Source of the DNA: Gorsachius magnificus
Lineage: Eukaryota; Chordata; Aves; Pelecaniformes; Ardeidae
DNA: 64,000 nucleotides
Assembly: GCA_034008185.1 (NCBI GenBank)
Contig: CM067081.1
Span: 184,533,510-184,597,509 of the forward strand
Reading direction: 5' to 3'
The translations under genes and the position numbers were made by a program. A model generated the notes under the pieces. It saw only the letters and a list, made by a program, of their open reading frames with translations. It was not told where the DNA came from and searched no databases. Positions 1-11,500 of the stretch are shown here, in pieces; within the stretch, counting starts at the first letter, position 1; every line of letters starts with the position of its first letter.

Positions 1-1663
1 AGGTCTAAGCTTTCAGTAATGTTATTTCAGTGCTTACAGCTGCTTACAAATGCTTTGCTGTATTAAGGTGTGTGCAGATAAAAGGAGACTGAAATTGCAG
101 TTTTTCAAGGAATTGAGAGCATATACCAGCTGGGAACATCAGTATGCAATGGCGCAAATAACTGCACAGGGGTCTTATGAAGACCGAAAATGGCATTAGC
201 ATGTCAGCCTTACTAGGCTTTTCAAAGAACCACGTCGGTAGAAACAATAATTCAGCTCCAAAACCCAAGAGTTTATTCAGATGGAGAATGGATACTACAA
301 TTCGATACAGCTACAAATGAGCCCTAAATAAGAACCTTCTGAAACAGTACTTCTGCAAACAGTTTGTTCTAAAGCATTATCTAAATCCTACAGTCTGCAT
401 ACACATAGCCAATACTCCATCAATAAATCAAAATTAATTAAGAAACTCTCATATGAGAAAAAGTTGTTCTTTAAAGCTACTTACAAGTACAAAAGAACAG
501 GAAATATCTTTTTGTTATGTATGGTTGGGTTCGTATCTGTTGAAGATGACTGGTGTATATCAGTCCTCCTGCAGCCCATAAAACCAGACTGAGATATAGA
601 AATTGCTGGAGTTGTTAAGAAACAATGATCTACCATGCTCACAGGTACCTCTGAGGAGAAATGGAAGGAAAATGCGGCATAACAACTCCAGAGGATTTGG
701 TCTGAGGATTTGGTTGGCTTCTCTCATAATGTAATAACAGCAGCAGATTGCAGAGCAGATGGAAAAGAACTAGACTTCAAGCAATGTACAAATTAACAAA
801 TCGAGGAGATTGCTGCTTTACTATATTATTTGAAAACGGTATATGAAGAACAACTGGGTCTAGGGCCACTCATCTGACAAGAGCTGGCATATAATCACAG
901 CAGAGAATTTCACATGGAAAACGCAGGGAAGAAGACAGCCTGTTCTTCCACTCCTTGACTGACAAAGCAAATGCCTTTATCATGACTACTTGACCATCCA
1001 ATGGCTGATATCATCTGAGTCCAACACTGGATCTACTATAAATTTGCTCTGTTATTGTACTGACTGCAGTATTTTCTGGTCCTTACACTACTCAGCATTT
1101 TAAATAAAATTACCATTGAAATTAAGGTGGAAAAATTGTCAGATGTTGTTTGAGGATCCTTAACATAACTCTACTGCAGACTGTCCATTTTACAATACAT
1201 CTCTAATTAAAAGTCATCTTTTAATTACTTGAAAATGAGTTATCAGAAGACAAACACGTCACAACCACATACTGCAAGTGTTTGCTCAGGCACAATCACT
1301 TGTAGTAAACTTTCAGATGCACAAATGGAGAAAAGACACAAATTGTGATGTGAACTTCATCCTCAGAAAGAATATTCTCCTAATATTTTCCAAGTAAGGG
1401 CCTAGCACATCGTCAAACAATTGAGAGAGCGTTGCATGCACGTGCATTTTTGATACTCAGACACTAAACTTTGATGGCTTTGGTTATATTTTTAAGGTCA
1501 GTTAGTTACAAATACTGGGTTTCATCTCAACTACAGACTTAAAAAAAAGTCTCAATTTCAGCTATTAATTCTAGGATCCCATAGAAAAGTCTGTTTCTCT
1601 TCACAGTCAATGGAGAAAAATAAGCACGTTACAGATATAAGTCATTTGACTTATCTTAGACAT
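1..1663. other. Unique AT-rich intronic sequence, nothing recognised
   Basis: No repeat family, RNA gene or coding exon could be recognised. Open frames here are short and carry no familiar motif. Confidence 0.6.
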
Positions 1664-1775
1664 CTGCACTGGATCTGGCTGGGATGGAATTAATTTTCTT
1701 TACAGCAGCTTGTATGGTGCTGTGTTTTAGATTTGTAACCAAAACAGTGTCGATAACAGACTAATGCTGCCTATC
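1664..1775 (+). mobile_element. Fragment of an ERVL-type LTR (5' part only)
   Basis: About 110 bp matches the first part of the LTR at 6793-7401: TCTGGCTGGGATGGA, then TTAATTTTCTTTACAGCAGC, a TGGTGCTGTG block and CGATAACAGACTAATG. The match stops near 1775, so most of the LTR is missing. There is no coding content. The plus orientation is inferred from alignment with the fuller LTR copies. Confidence 0.75.
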
Positions 1776-2033
1776 CAGGTTAACCTGCAAGAACATTTCC
1801 GAATCAGATAAATTACCACCTGGAGATTTCAATTCAGTTAAATGTAGAAGTAGTTGGTTACCTTTAAACTAATTTTTATTGGATTCTTAAACTATGAGAA
1901 ATGAGAAAATATGGATTTTTATGTTTTAAGACTCGCACAGTTTAAGTTATTAGACTGAAGGTCTAACGTCCATAAATCATAGAATCATAGAATCATAGAA
2001 TGTTTTGGGTTGGAAGGGACCCCTAGAGGTCAT

Positions 2034-5007
2034 CTAGTCCAACCCCCCTGCAGTGAGCAGGGACACCGCTAACCAGATCAGGTTGCGCAGAGCCCCGTCT
2101 AACCTGGCCTTGAATGTTCCCAGGGATGGGGCCTCCACCACCTCTCTGGGCAACCCGTTCCAGTGTTTCACCACCCTCGTTGTAAAGAATTTCTTCCTTA
2201 TATCCAGTCTAAATCTATCCTGTTTTAGTTTAAAACCATTACCCCTTGTCCTGTCACAGCTGGCCCTACTAAAAAGATTATCCCCATCTTTCCTATAGGC
2301 CCCCTTTAGGTACTGAAAGGCCGTAATCAGGTCTCCCCGCAGCCTTCTCTTCTCCAGGCTGAACAAGCCCAACTCCCTCAGCCTGTCCTCATAGGAGAGG
2401 TGCTCCAGCCCTCGGATCATTTTTGTGGGCCTCCTCTGGACCCGCTCCAACAGTTCCATGTCCTTCTTGTGCTGAGGGCTCCAGAGCTGGACGCAGTACT
2501 CTAGGTGAGGTCTCACCAGAGCAGAATAGAGGGGCAGAATCACCTCCCTCGACCTGCTGGCCACGCTTCTCCCGATGCAGCCCAGGGTACGGTTGGCCTT
2601 CTGGGCCGCCAGCGCACATTGCCGGCTCATGTCCAGCTTTTCATCCACCAGCACGCCCAAGTCCCTCTCGGCAGGGCTGCTCTCGATCCTTTCTTCCCCC
2701 AGCCTGTACTGATACTGGGGGTTACCCCAACCCAGGTGCACTTGGCCTTGTTGAACCTCATGAGGTTCACACAGGCCCACCTCTCCAGCTAGTCCAGGTC
2801 TCTCTGGATGACATCCCATCATTCTGGTGTGTCAACTGCACCACTCAGTTTGGTGTCATCCGCAAACTTGCTGAGGGTGCATTCAATCTCGCTAAGTCAT
2901 TGATGAATATATTAAACAGCACCGGTCCCAGTAGGGACCCCTGAGGGACACCACTCGTCACCGGTCTCCATCCGGACATCGAGCCATTGACCACTACCCT
3001 CTGGATGCGGCCATCCAGCCAGTTCCTTATCCACCGAACAGTCCACCCATCAAATCCATAGCTCTCCAATTTAGAGAGAAGGATGTTGTGGGGGACTGTG
3101 TCAAAGGCTTTGCAGAAGTCCAGATAGATGACATCCATTGGTTTTCCCTTGTCCACTGATGCTGTCACACCATCATAGAAAGACACTAGGTTCGTCAGGC
3201 AGGACTTGCCCTTGGTGAAACCATGCTGGCTATCTCAAATTATCTCCCTGGCCTCCATGTGCCTTAGCATAGCTTCTAGGAGGATCTGTTCCATGATCTT
3301 CCCAGGCACAGAGGTGAGGCTGACAGGTCGGTAGTTCCCAGGGTCTTCCTTTCTACCCTTTTTGAAAATGGGCACAATGTTTCCCTTCTTCCAGTCCCCA
3401 GGGACTTCACCTGACTGCCATGACTTTTCAAATATCATGGAGAGTGGCTTGGCGACTACATCGGCCAATTCCCTCAGGACTCTGGGATGCATCTCATCAG
3501 GTCCCATGGACTTATGTGTGTTCAGGTTCCTCAGGTGGTCGCGAACCTGATCTTCTCCTACAGCAGGAAGGGTTTTGTCCTCCCGGTCCCCCTCATGCCA
3601 TCCATCAACTCGGGAGGGGTGAGGAGAGAGGTTCCCAGTGAAGACTGAGGCAAAAAAGGTGTTGAGTACCTCAGCCTTCTCCTCATCTGCTGTTACCAGC
3701 TTGCCAGTTTCGCTCATCAGCGGGGGTATGCTTTCTTTAACCACCCTTTTCTGGCTGATATACCTGTAGAAACCCTTCTTATTATTCTTTGCATCCCTAG
3801 CCAAGTTTAGCTCCAGCTGAGCCTTGGCTTTCCTGACCCCATTCCTACACAACCGGACCGCATCCCTATACTCTTCCCAGGATGCCTGTCCCTGCTTCCA
3901 CTGCCTGTGCAGTTCCCTCTTCCTCCTTAGTTTGACCAGCATCTCTTGTCTCAACCACGCCGGTCTCTTCCCTTTTTTGCCCGATTTCTTACACCTAGGG
4001 ATCGAGAGCTCTTGCGCTCTGTGGATCACATCCTTAAAGATCTGCCAGCTCTGTTCTCTTCCCCTGTCCCTGAGGACCGTTTCCCAGGGAGTCCTTCTGA
4101 CTATCTCCTTGAGGAGCTGGAATTTTGCTTTTCTAAAATTCAGGGTCCTGACTATACTCTTTGTTCTTCCCATTTCCCTCTGGAGCGTGAGCTCTACCAG
4201 TGCATGATCACTGCAGCCCAGGCTGCCTCCGATCTTGACATTTCTGACGAGCTTGCTTACATTGGTGACCACCAGGTCCAGTATCGCATCCCCTCAGGCA
4301 GGGGTGTCTATTACCTGGCTTAAGAAGTTGTCCTCAATGCATTCGAGAAACCTGCTGGATTGCCTACAGCTTGCCGTGTTGGTTTTCCAGCAGATGTCAG
4401 GGTGGTTGAAGTCCCCCAGCAGGACGAGAGCCTGTGAGCACGAAGCCTCCCGGAGTTGAAGGAAGAACGCTTCATCAGTCGGCGCCTCTTGATCTGGCGG
4501 CCTGTAGTAGACACCAACCACCAGGTTCCCTTTGTTGCCTCTCTCTCTGATTCTTATCCATAAGCTTTCGACCTGCTCATGGCTATTCTTCAGGGCCAGC
4601 TCTTCACACTCTAATGATTTCTTGATGTAAAGGGCAATGCTTCCGCCCCTCCTTCCTCGCCTGTCCCTTCTGAACAGCCTGTAGCCATCAATAGCTACAT
4701 TCCAGTCATGGGATTCATCCCACCAAGTTTCCGTAATGGCAATCAGGTCGTAGCTTTCTAGCAGCACGATAGCTTCCAACTCCTCTTGTTTGTTTCCCAT
4801 GCTGCGCGCGTTTGTATAGAGGCATTTCATATGAGCTGTCGGCCTCGTCACCTTCATAGCAGAACACCCCTCATTTACTTTGAGGTGTTTCACAGGCTTT
4901 TCCTTGTTGGCTCCTACTACCTCAGGAGCCTCCGGCTCACCTCCGCCAGACGTCAACTTCTCTGCAGTGCCCCTGGCACACTGCTGGGCAACAGGTTGAA
5001 GGCTCAT
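2034..5007 (-). pseudogene. CR1 ORF2 (endonuclease-reverse transcriptase), multiply broken
   Basis: The first piece (5007-4294) holds the AP-type endonuclease: YTNARSM, the catalytic-Glu block ITETWW, VVGVYYRPP and LLGDFNHPDICW. The endonuclease SDH motif ([10 protein letters not shown]) appears in a second piece (4272-3235), so a frameshift lies near 4280-4300. That piece also has the start of the reverse transcriptase ([19 protein letters not shown]). An in-frame TGA at 3235-3237 interrupts it; the same codon is CGA in the copy at 50326. The third piece (to 2845) has [11 protein letters not shown] and [21 protein letters not shown] frameshift at about 2876-2901 puts the catalytic FADD in another frame, followed by TGA (2819-2821) and TAG (2789-2791). 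The C-terminal region then continues to a stop at 2034. No functional protein is expected. Confidence 0.93.
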
Positions 5008-5091
5008 ACTAGCCCCCAGTCCCTCTAACCCTTGCGTTTCATCCCCTAGCCTGTCACTGGCAAGCCCATAGGTTCCCCTCCCCCTTCACAT

Positions 5092-5640
5092 CTAGTTTAA
5101 AGCCCTGTCAATGAGCCCCACAAGCTCCTGGGCAAAGACCCTCTTCCCCCTTTGAGAAAGCTGGCTCCCATTTGACTCCAGCAAGCCTGGTGCTGTGTAG
5201 ACCATCCCGTGGTCAAAGAACCCAAAGTTGTGGCGGCGACACCAGTCGCAAAGCCACATGTTAATAGATTGAGTCTGCTCATATTGTCCCGTGTCTCTGC
5301 CCACCACTGGAAGGAGTGAGGAAAAAATAACCTGCGCTCCAGATTCCTTCACTAACCGCCCCAAGGCTTTGAATTCTTTTTTGATCACCCTTGGGCTACT
5401 TACTGCTACTTCATCGGCACCCACATGGAAGAGCAGCAAGGGATAGTTGTCCGAGGGTCGGACCAGGCTAGGAAGTTTCCTAGTGATGTCTCTAACCCGG
5501 GCTCCTGGGAGGCAGCAGACCTCCCTAAGAGCAGGGTCTGCCCGGCATATCGGTCCCTCCGTTCCCCTCAGATGGGAATCTCCCACTACTATTACCCGCT
5601 TCTTCTTCCTCGTGGATGTAGTGGTAATGTCCTTGCAACT
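5092..5640 (-). pseudogene. CR1 ORF1, C-terminal esterase-like domain (5'-truncated)
   Basis: An open frame of at least 164 residues ends at a stop at 5092. It carries a GDS box (residues 2-4 counted from the Met at 5586), as expected for the SGNH/GDSL esterase-like domain of CR1-clade ORF1, a HVGADEV block (54-60) and a final SQRGKR...LVGLIDRALN tail. ORF1 proteins of this clade bind nucleic acid and act with ORF2 in retrotransposition. The Asp-x-x-His pair expected near the C-terminus reads Asn139-Gly-Ser-Gln142, so both catalytic positions look lost. The N-terminal part of ORF1 is missing because the element is truncated. The frame runs about 85 bp ahead of ORF2, which is the normal order. 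Confidence 0.85.
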
Positions 5641-5645
5641 CTACC

Positions 5646-6792
5646 CACATCCCAAACTGCAACTAAAACCAGCGAGATACTAAAGATAAAATATGCAGTT
5701 TGTGAAAGTACCATTCTAACTGAAAAAACTTACCTCTTTTTTAGACACAGGGTTTAAAAAGACATTTCAAAAAAGTGTGAAAGATTACACCATAAAGCAT
5801 TGTCAGTGAGAAGCCTTTACAAGAATGAGCAAACTGCAACTAAGATTTCACTAAAATAGTAAGTTAAATGTAAAGTTGAACAGATGGTTAGCAGGATAGA
5901 TATAACCAGAATTAAATAAACTATGAAGTAAATATTCTATCTTTGTCTGACGCTTATTGTGGAAAACATTTCAAAGGACTACTGTTCAATGATAATCTGA
6001 TCCAGAAATAGTTTCATACTGTCTGAAAGTTATTATCTACATGTTATTAGCTGTAGCAAATAGTGTCATTCGTCAGAACACCACGAGATCTTTACACTGG
6101 ATGCATGCAAAGCCTCAGGAACAATGCCAATGTATTTTACGGTATTTCCTTAGTTTACTCATTGATTATGTGGGAGATTTTGTAATTAAACTGATATTCT
6201 ACATTGATGAATGGAAGAAATAGAAAGTTGCTGGATGGCTCTGCTGAGCAATTATAAACCCCTCTCTCTGCTCAGGAGCAACCACTGCAAAAATTCTCCC
6301 TGCATTCTGAAACCAACTGAGGACGTGAGAATGGTTAAAAGTGCCTGCTGTGAGGCAGACAAGACAGAACGTAATTCTTCAGTTAAAAACGTATCTTTTA
6401 AGCCTTGTATAACAATATTTTTTTTAAAGAAGAAGATAAAGATAATAAACAGCTCATTTTCAAGCAGTAATGGACAGAGCACTACGAAGGTAGAAGGCAG
6501 TAAAATACTGTAAGACCTAATGAATAGAAACTACTGGCTAGCGGTAGGGTATGATTAAATTATCGTATTTCAGGACTTTTAAATCCCATTTGTCATTAAA
6601 ATTTAAATACATCTTTCTTTAAACTTTTATTGTTTTTCAAAATAAATATTTCACTAGCTGTATGGGAGATACAATGCCCACTTTGTGTTTTTTCAATTGT
6701 TTTTTTCAAATGCTCACATGTGAACAAAAAGGATATTCGTATCCAAAGACAGGTCATGGGATTAAATCTGACATAATACCGCACATCTCCTT
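5646..6792. other. Unique AT-rich intron, nothing recognised
   Basis: No repeat or exon was recognised between the CR1 copy and the next LTR. Confidence 0.5.
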
Positions 6793-7401
6793 TGGGATTG
6801 GGATTGGGTCTGGCTGGGATGGACTTAACTTTCTTTATAGCAGCCCATATAGTGCTGTGCCTTGCATCTGTAGCAACACTGCTGTTGATAACACACCGAT
6901 GTTCTGGCTATTGCTGAGTAGTGCTCGCACAGCATCAGGGCCATCTCACCAATCCACCACTCAAAGGGCCAGTAGGCTGGAGATGCGCAGGCTGGGAGGG
7001 GACACAGCTGGGACACCTGATCTGAACTGACCCATGGGATATTCCACACTATACGGTGTCATACGAAGCAATAAAAGCAGGGGGGAAAGAAGGAGGGTGG
7101 GACATTCATGGTTATGGCATTTGTCTTTGAAGCAACTGCTATGCGTAACTGAGCCCATGCTTCCCGGGAAGTTGCTGGACATCTGCCTGCGGGTGGGAAG
7201 TAGTGAACAAATTTCCTCTTTTTTGCTCCTTTTCCCTTCCACGTGCGGCTTGTGCTTTTCTTACTACATTTTTTATTGTATTGCCTTTACCTCAACCCAC
7301 AAGCTTGTCCATCTCATTTTCTTCCCCTCTCCTGCTGCGGAGGGGGAGAGAGAATATGACTGGGAGGGGGTCTGGAAGCCAGCCCAGGTCAACCCTCCAC
7401 A
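6793..7401 (+). mobile_element. Solo ERVL-type LTR, old copy
   Basis: About 610 bp with the typical order of this bird LTR family: TCTGGCTGGGATGGA near the start, GTTGATAACACACCGATG, GCTGGGAGGGGACACAGC, a GATATTCCACACTATACG block, then AGCAATAAAAGCAG (possible polyadenylation signal, about 7067), and a 3' part with TACCTCAACCCACAAG and CTCCTGCTGCGGAGGGG. It appears to end near CTCCACA at 7401. No internal retroviral genes flank it, so it is a solo LTR. I could not find matching target-site duplications at these boundaries, which fits an old insertion or a boundary error of a few bases. Confidence 0.8.
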
Positions 7402-8466
7402 ATGTCTTATGTTCATGCTGACTTTCTAGTGGCAAAAAGGGTTCACAACTGGTAAAGTACTACTCTGATTTAATTTTAATATTACTTTAAATATTACTAA
7501 AGCAACATTTAAAGTATTAATCATAATGCAAAACTTCTGGTAGGATTTTCAGAGATGCTCAGCACCTACTTTCATCATATTTAGCTCTCAATAATACAGT
7601 GTTAAAATAAAGACGATTAGAGATTTAAAAAAAAAATAAGTGATCTTCATTTGCTAACATCACTTATTTACAAAACCAATACCAACAGCTCTGCAAAATT
7701 CCATTTTCACATTTTGTTCAACTGACCTTAATCTAGACAGAAGTATCACATTCCTAGTTATAGATCAACCTTACATCATCCATTTTTGGCCACTGTCTGG
7801 GACGTTCGTTTACAAGCTTTAGGTCTTCAGTTCAAAATTTACGAAGCAGAAACCTTCACAATATCATATAGTTATATTTATGATCAACTTAATGATAAAT
7901 CTCAACATTAACAGGACAATGCAGACGATCTATGAAAAACCTAAAGTAGAAGTATCCCCATGTCTGTGAATTTATCTCCTGTGATGTTTAAAGAACCTTT
8001 TCTTGTCTTTGTTTGAAGGCTGTTCAATCAGTAGTCTGTCACATTTGTGAACTGAAATTCCATTTCTTGTTCTGTACTGAAAATGAAAACAAAATCCTTT
8101 GCTAGATAAGAGAAAAAAGAATGGACTGTGACCCTGTCCCTTTTGATTTACTGGTTGTGCAGGCACACTGTGCATTACACTGAGTCATCTCTTTAATTTC
8201 CCTGAAGGTTGTATCCCAGAGCCGGCAGGAGATCTGCCCCTTGCAGGAATCCAGATCCACATTTTCACATCCAGCTTTCACATTTCCTGTTACACTAGAG
8301 GGTGGTCATTTGCCAGCACTTAAAGCTGATGGCATTTTACTCTTTTCAGTACTGACCAGAATTCAACTGTTCTACAGGCGATTCTTTATTCCAAATAAAA
8401 ACCAGGCAAGTAACAGTGCAAAAGAATTGTACATATTTTTGTATTTTTACACTTCTCAGGAAAAGA
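7402..8466. other. Unique AT-rich intron, nothing recognised
   Basis: No repeat, RNA gene or exon was recognised. Confidence 0.5.
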
Positions 8467-8575
8467 TAGAATAATTTAGGTTGGAAGGAACCTCTGAAGA
8501 TCACCTAATCCAAACTCCTGCTCAAGGCAGGGCTGATTTCAACCTGATCAAGCTGAGGGAAGTTGAGATCTTCCC
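8467..8575 (-). mobile_element. CR1 3'-end fragment, diverged
   Basis: Plus-strand text TTAGGTTGGAAGGAACCTCT, followed by GATCACCTAATCCAAACTCC and TGCTCAAGGCAGGGC, matches the 3' UTR of CR1 read in reverse. Only about 110 bp remains and the 8-bp tail repeats are degraded to AGAATAATTT, so this is an old, short copy. Confidence 0.8.
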
Positions 8576-11500
8576 TTGAAAGTAGAGCACAGCCCAGAGT
8601 GTTGCTGAAGTTTCAGGCTCAGGGGTGAGGAGCAGCACAAAGAATAGCTACCGCTACGCTGAAGGTGGCACTTGAGAAACTGCTCGGGGTTTTATTAAGA
8701 TCACAGTATAAATATCCCTGCCTTCTTTTGCAGATTGGATGACCCGTTTCAGGAAGATTGACAGCAGCAAGCACTCCAAAAGGAAAGTTTACTCTGTACT
8801 CTGCTGATTTAATTACTTTAAATACATTTCAACAGATCAGATTTGGAAAGACAAAGACAAACACTCTGCTCATCTAAATTTGAAGTGAAAGTTATCTCAC
8901 TTTTTTGCCAGAAATGTACCACTTTGCTTAGTTTTAAGGTTTTTTTTCTGATAAGCATTCTCAACTGATGAAAAAGTGAATTCAATTTTGAAAACTTCAG
9001 ATGAACTACATTCATCTTGGCAGTAATCATGTTGTTACATAAAGAAAAACACCATGCAAAGTAAAAGCAAATGTGTTAACTGGTTTTGGACTGAAAAGCC
9101 TACAAAGATTTCTTGTTAAACAAGGATTTACTAACAGAATGGTAAAGAAATGGCAATATATTTGGATAATTAAGAAGGCATCTTCACTGGACTGGCTTTG
9201 GTCTTTAACGGGACTACTGAAACAGACAGTAATTAGCAGTTTTTTAAATATTGCTTTTTTTCTGTTTCCTTGAAGGAAAACAAGACTCAGGCATTAATTC
9301 AGCACGTTGTTGGGAAGCATTTCTAAGGCTAAGAGAACTCCTTCTTACGAGCAGACCACTCAGGAGTGAAAGAAACCACGCCACAGATGAGGAACATATG
9401 GGTCTCCTCTGCAGGATGGTTGGGTTCTAAGTGTAATGTGGATACGATACATATCCATAACTTTTCCAGCATACTGTTTCACCCCGTGTTCTTTCTAACC
9501 TGTTGCAAACTTGACAATGTCTGGCACAGCCTCACATCCATGCTGTAGCTGGTATGGCTGGCTGTAACAAGCATACTGCTGACTTGTTATGGTAAAGTAC
9601 CTGTAGGAAGACAGCACTAGGCACATGGCTTTTTCCAGACAGAGGAAGAAATTACGGTTTGGAAAATGAGTACCTGAACTCTGCTGGTATCACGCCTTCA
9701 GTCTGGAAGAGAAACAGCCTCACCAACAGAAGTTTTCTGAGGGTTTTATATCCCTTTTCTTATTGCCCTTTGTTTACCGCAGTCCTAAGAGTTGCCTTAC
9801 CGTTACATGCATCTCTTTAAGTCTTTCAAGTAAGATTCAGTTATCAGCATTTCCATTTCTCACAAAATGTTATATGACTACCATGAGACCAAACTGGAAC
9901 CTCAAATGAAAATCTATTTACAGAAAATATAGAAATGAGCCTTTTTGCCCACAAAATAGATGTTCATTAAACTTAAGCTATGTAGCAGTGTACTTTATTT
10001 TTCTCTATTACCTTTTAATTGCTGACACTTTTAGGTATATAGAATCTAGTTTTAAAGCCTTTTCATCTGCTTAACATGAGGAGCAAATCTTTTTCCATTG
10101 AAATCAGTGATTCAATAATTACTATTTACAGGCATGACAATAAAGTAGGTAAATGAGCAGCAAGATTTTATATAACCACAACATATATGATTGTTCTTTG
10201 AGTCAACATGGAAATAAAGAAACCCCAAATTATTTGCCCAGATAGGCAAGACACAAAACAGCTACGCTGTGGATACACTCCCTTATTAGGGATTTGTTTT
10301 CATTAAAAAAGTTCATGTTTCCCTTACGAAAATTTTGTAGCAGAAGTGTCTATTCATTAAACAAAAGCAAACAGTTTACTTCAAAACAATGAAGACAGAA
10401 AAGATTGCTCTTGTAATGGGACTAAGAAGTTGATTCTATTTCTCTAAAAGCTGAATGGACTGTAGAGACAGTGGTTTAACTCCTTCAAGAGAGAAAGTAA
10501 TCAAGAGAATACCATTTTCTTGATGCCACCAGCAGTGCCAATTTGGAACAAGTATCAGCTTTCATTATTCCCAGATGACCTCCAGGGCAGAGAGTGTCCA
10601 GAAAGTAGAATGGCTTTTATGTTACTGGGAGTATTTGTTCCCACAGGTAGTCTGGGGATAAATTCCCCAAAAGATAAGGGAAGTAATATATGATGACACA
10701 TGTTTGACAGGCCAGTTTTGGAATCCTGACACTTGGCATTCTTACTGTTGTAAGATAAAAACTCGTTCATTTGTTAAGAATTCTTGAATACTTTTTCTGA
10801 GACATTTTCAAATAATTATAAGCACTATGGTCAGCTTGAATAAAATATATACAAAGCATAAGGTAAAAGTAGGGTCCATATTCAACATACTTCATCCTAA
10901 AGTTCTTCAGGCCAGGGCTGCAATGAAGAAAAAGAATCTGACCTGATACAGAAGATATCAGCAATAAGAAAAAAAAAACGGTAATGAAAAAGTTTGTCAT
11001 CGGTCTCTCTTCTCTTGGGCAATGGAGCCACTACAGTGAGCTTTCGTACTGGAAAGAGATTTTTGCCACAACAGAAGCTTTCATTATTAGTAGGTAGTTC
11101 TTTCAAGAGCTGATGCCCATGGCTGCAGAAAGAAATTTATGTTTAAGGCAGACTGAGTAAGTGACTACTGTTTACTGGAATGAAAGCCATCAAACACTAG
11201 CATGGCAAGTGCCAAAAAAGAGATGGGATGTTGAAAGAGGGGAATTCTTGTGTATTTGTAATTTCAGACTTTGTGTGGCTGCTAGTTTCACTCATAAGTC
11301 TTTTCTTAATGGAGTGAAACTACTCATAGTTGATAAGTTTATAACTGGAGAAAAAGGAACGGTCGTTCACCTTGAGCTTTGCAGTATGATTTTCAGGCTC
11401 TGACTACTACTTCCTTGCAGATGCTGCTTCCATAGTTTTGCCCTTATCTGCACACTGTCCATTTGAGGTGAATTTCTTTCATATTTCAACTTTTAAATTA

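Larger units (their letters stand above)
1975..5645 (-). mobile_element. CR1 LINE, long copy (about 3.67 kb), 5'-truncated
   Basis: The 3' end lies at 1975, where repeats of ATTCTATG (seen as AATCATAG on the plus strand) close the element, followed inward by the standard CR1 3' UTR (GGTTGGACTAGATGACC type). Reading along the minus strand, the element has part of ORF1 with an esterase-like domain (to about 5645), then ORF2 with an endonuclease, a reverse transcriptase and a C-terminal region. Full CR1 elements are about 4.5 kb, so the 5' UTR and the start of ORF1 are lost; the exact 5' breakpoint is uncertain by some tens of bases. It is sense with respect to TMEM117. Several lesions make it inactive (see the ORF entries). 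Confidence 0.95.

Noticed and set aside
2423..2944. Open frame of 173 codons on the plus strand within the first CR1 copy
   Set aside because: It is the antisense shadow of CR1 ORF2. The other plus-strand frames between 2053 and 5757 have the same cause.
6788..7406. Target-site duplication for the LTR at 6793-7401
   Set aside because: The flanks TCCTT and ATGTC do not match. Either the ends are misplaced by a few bases or the duplication has decayed.
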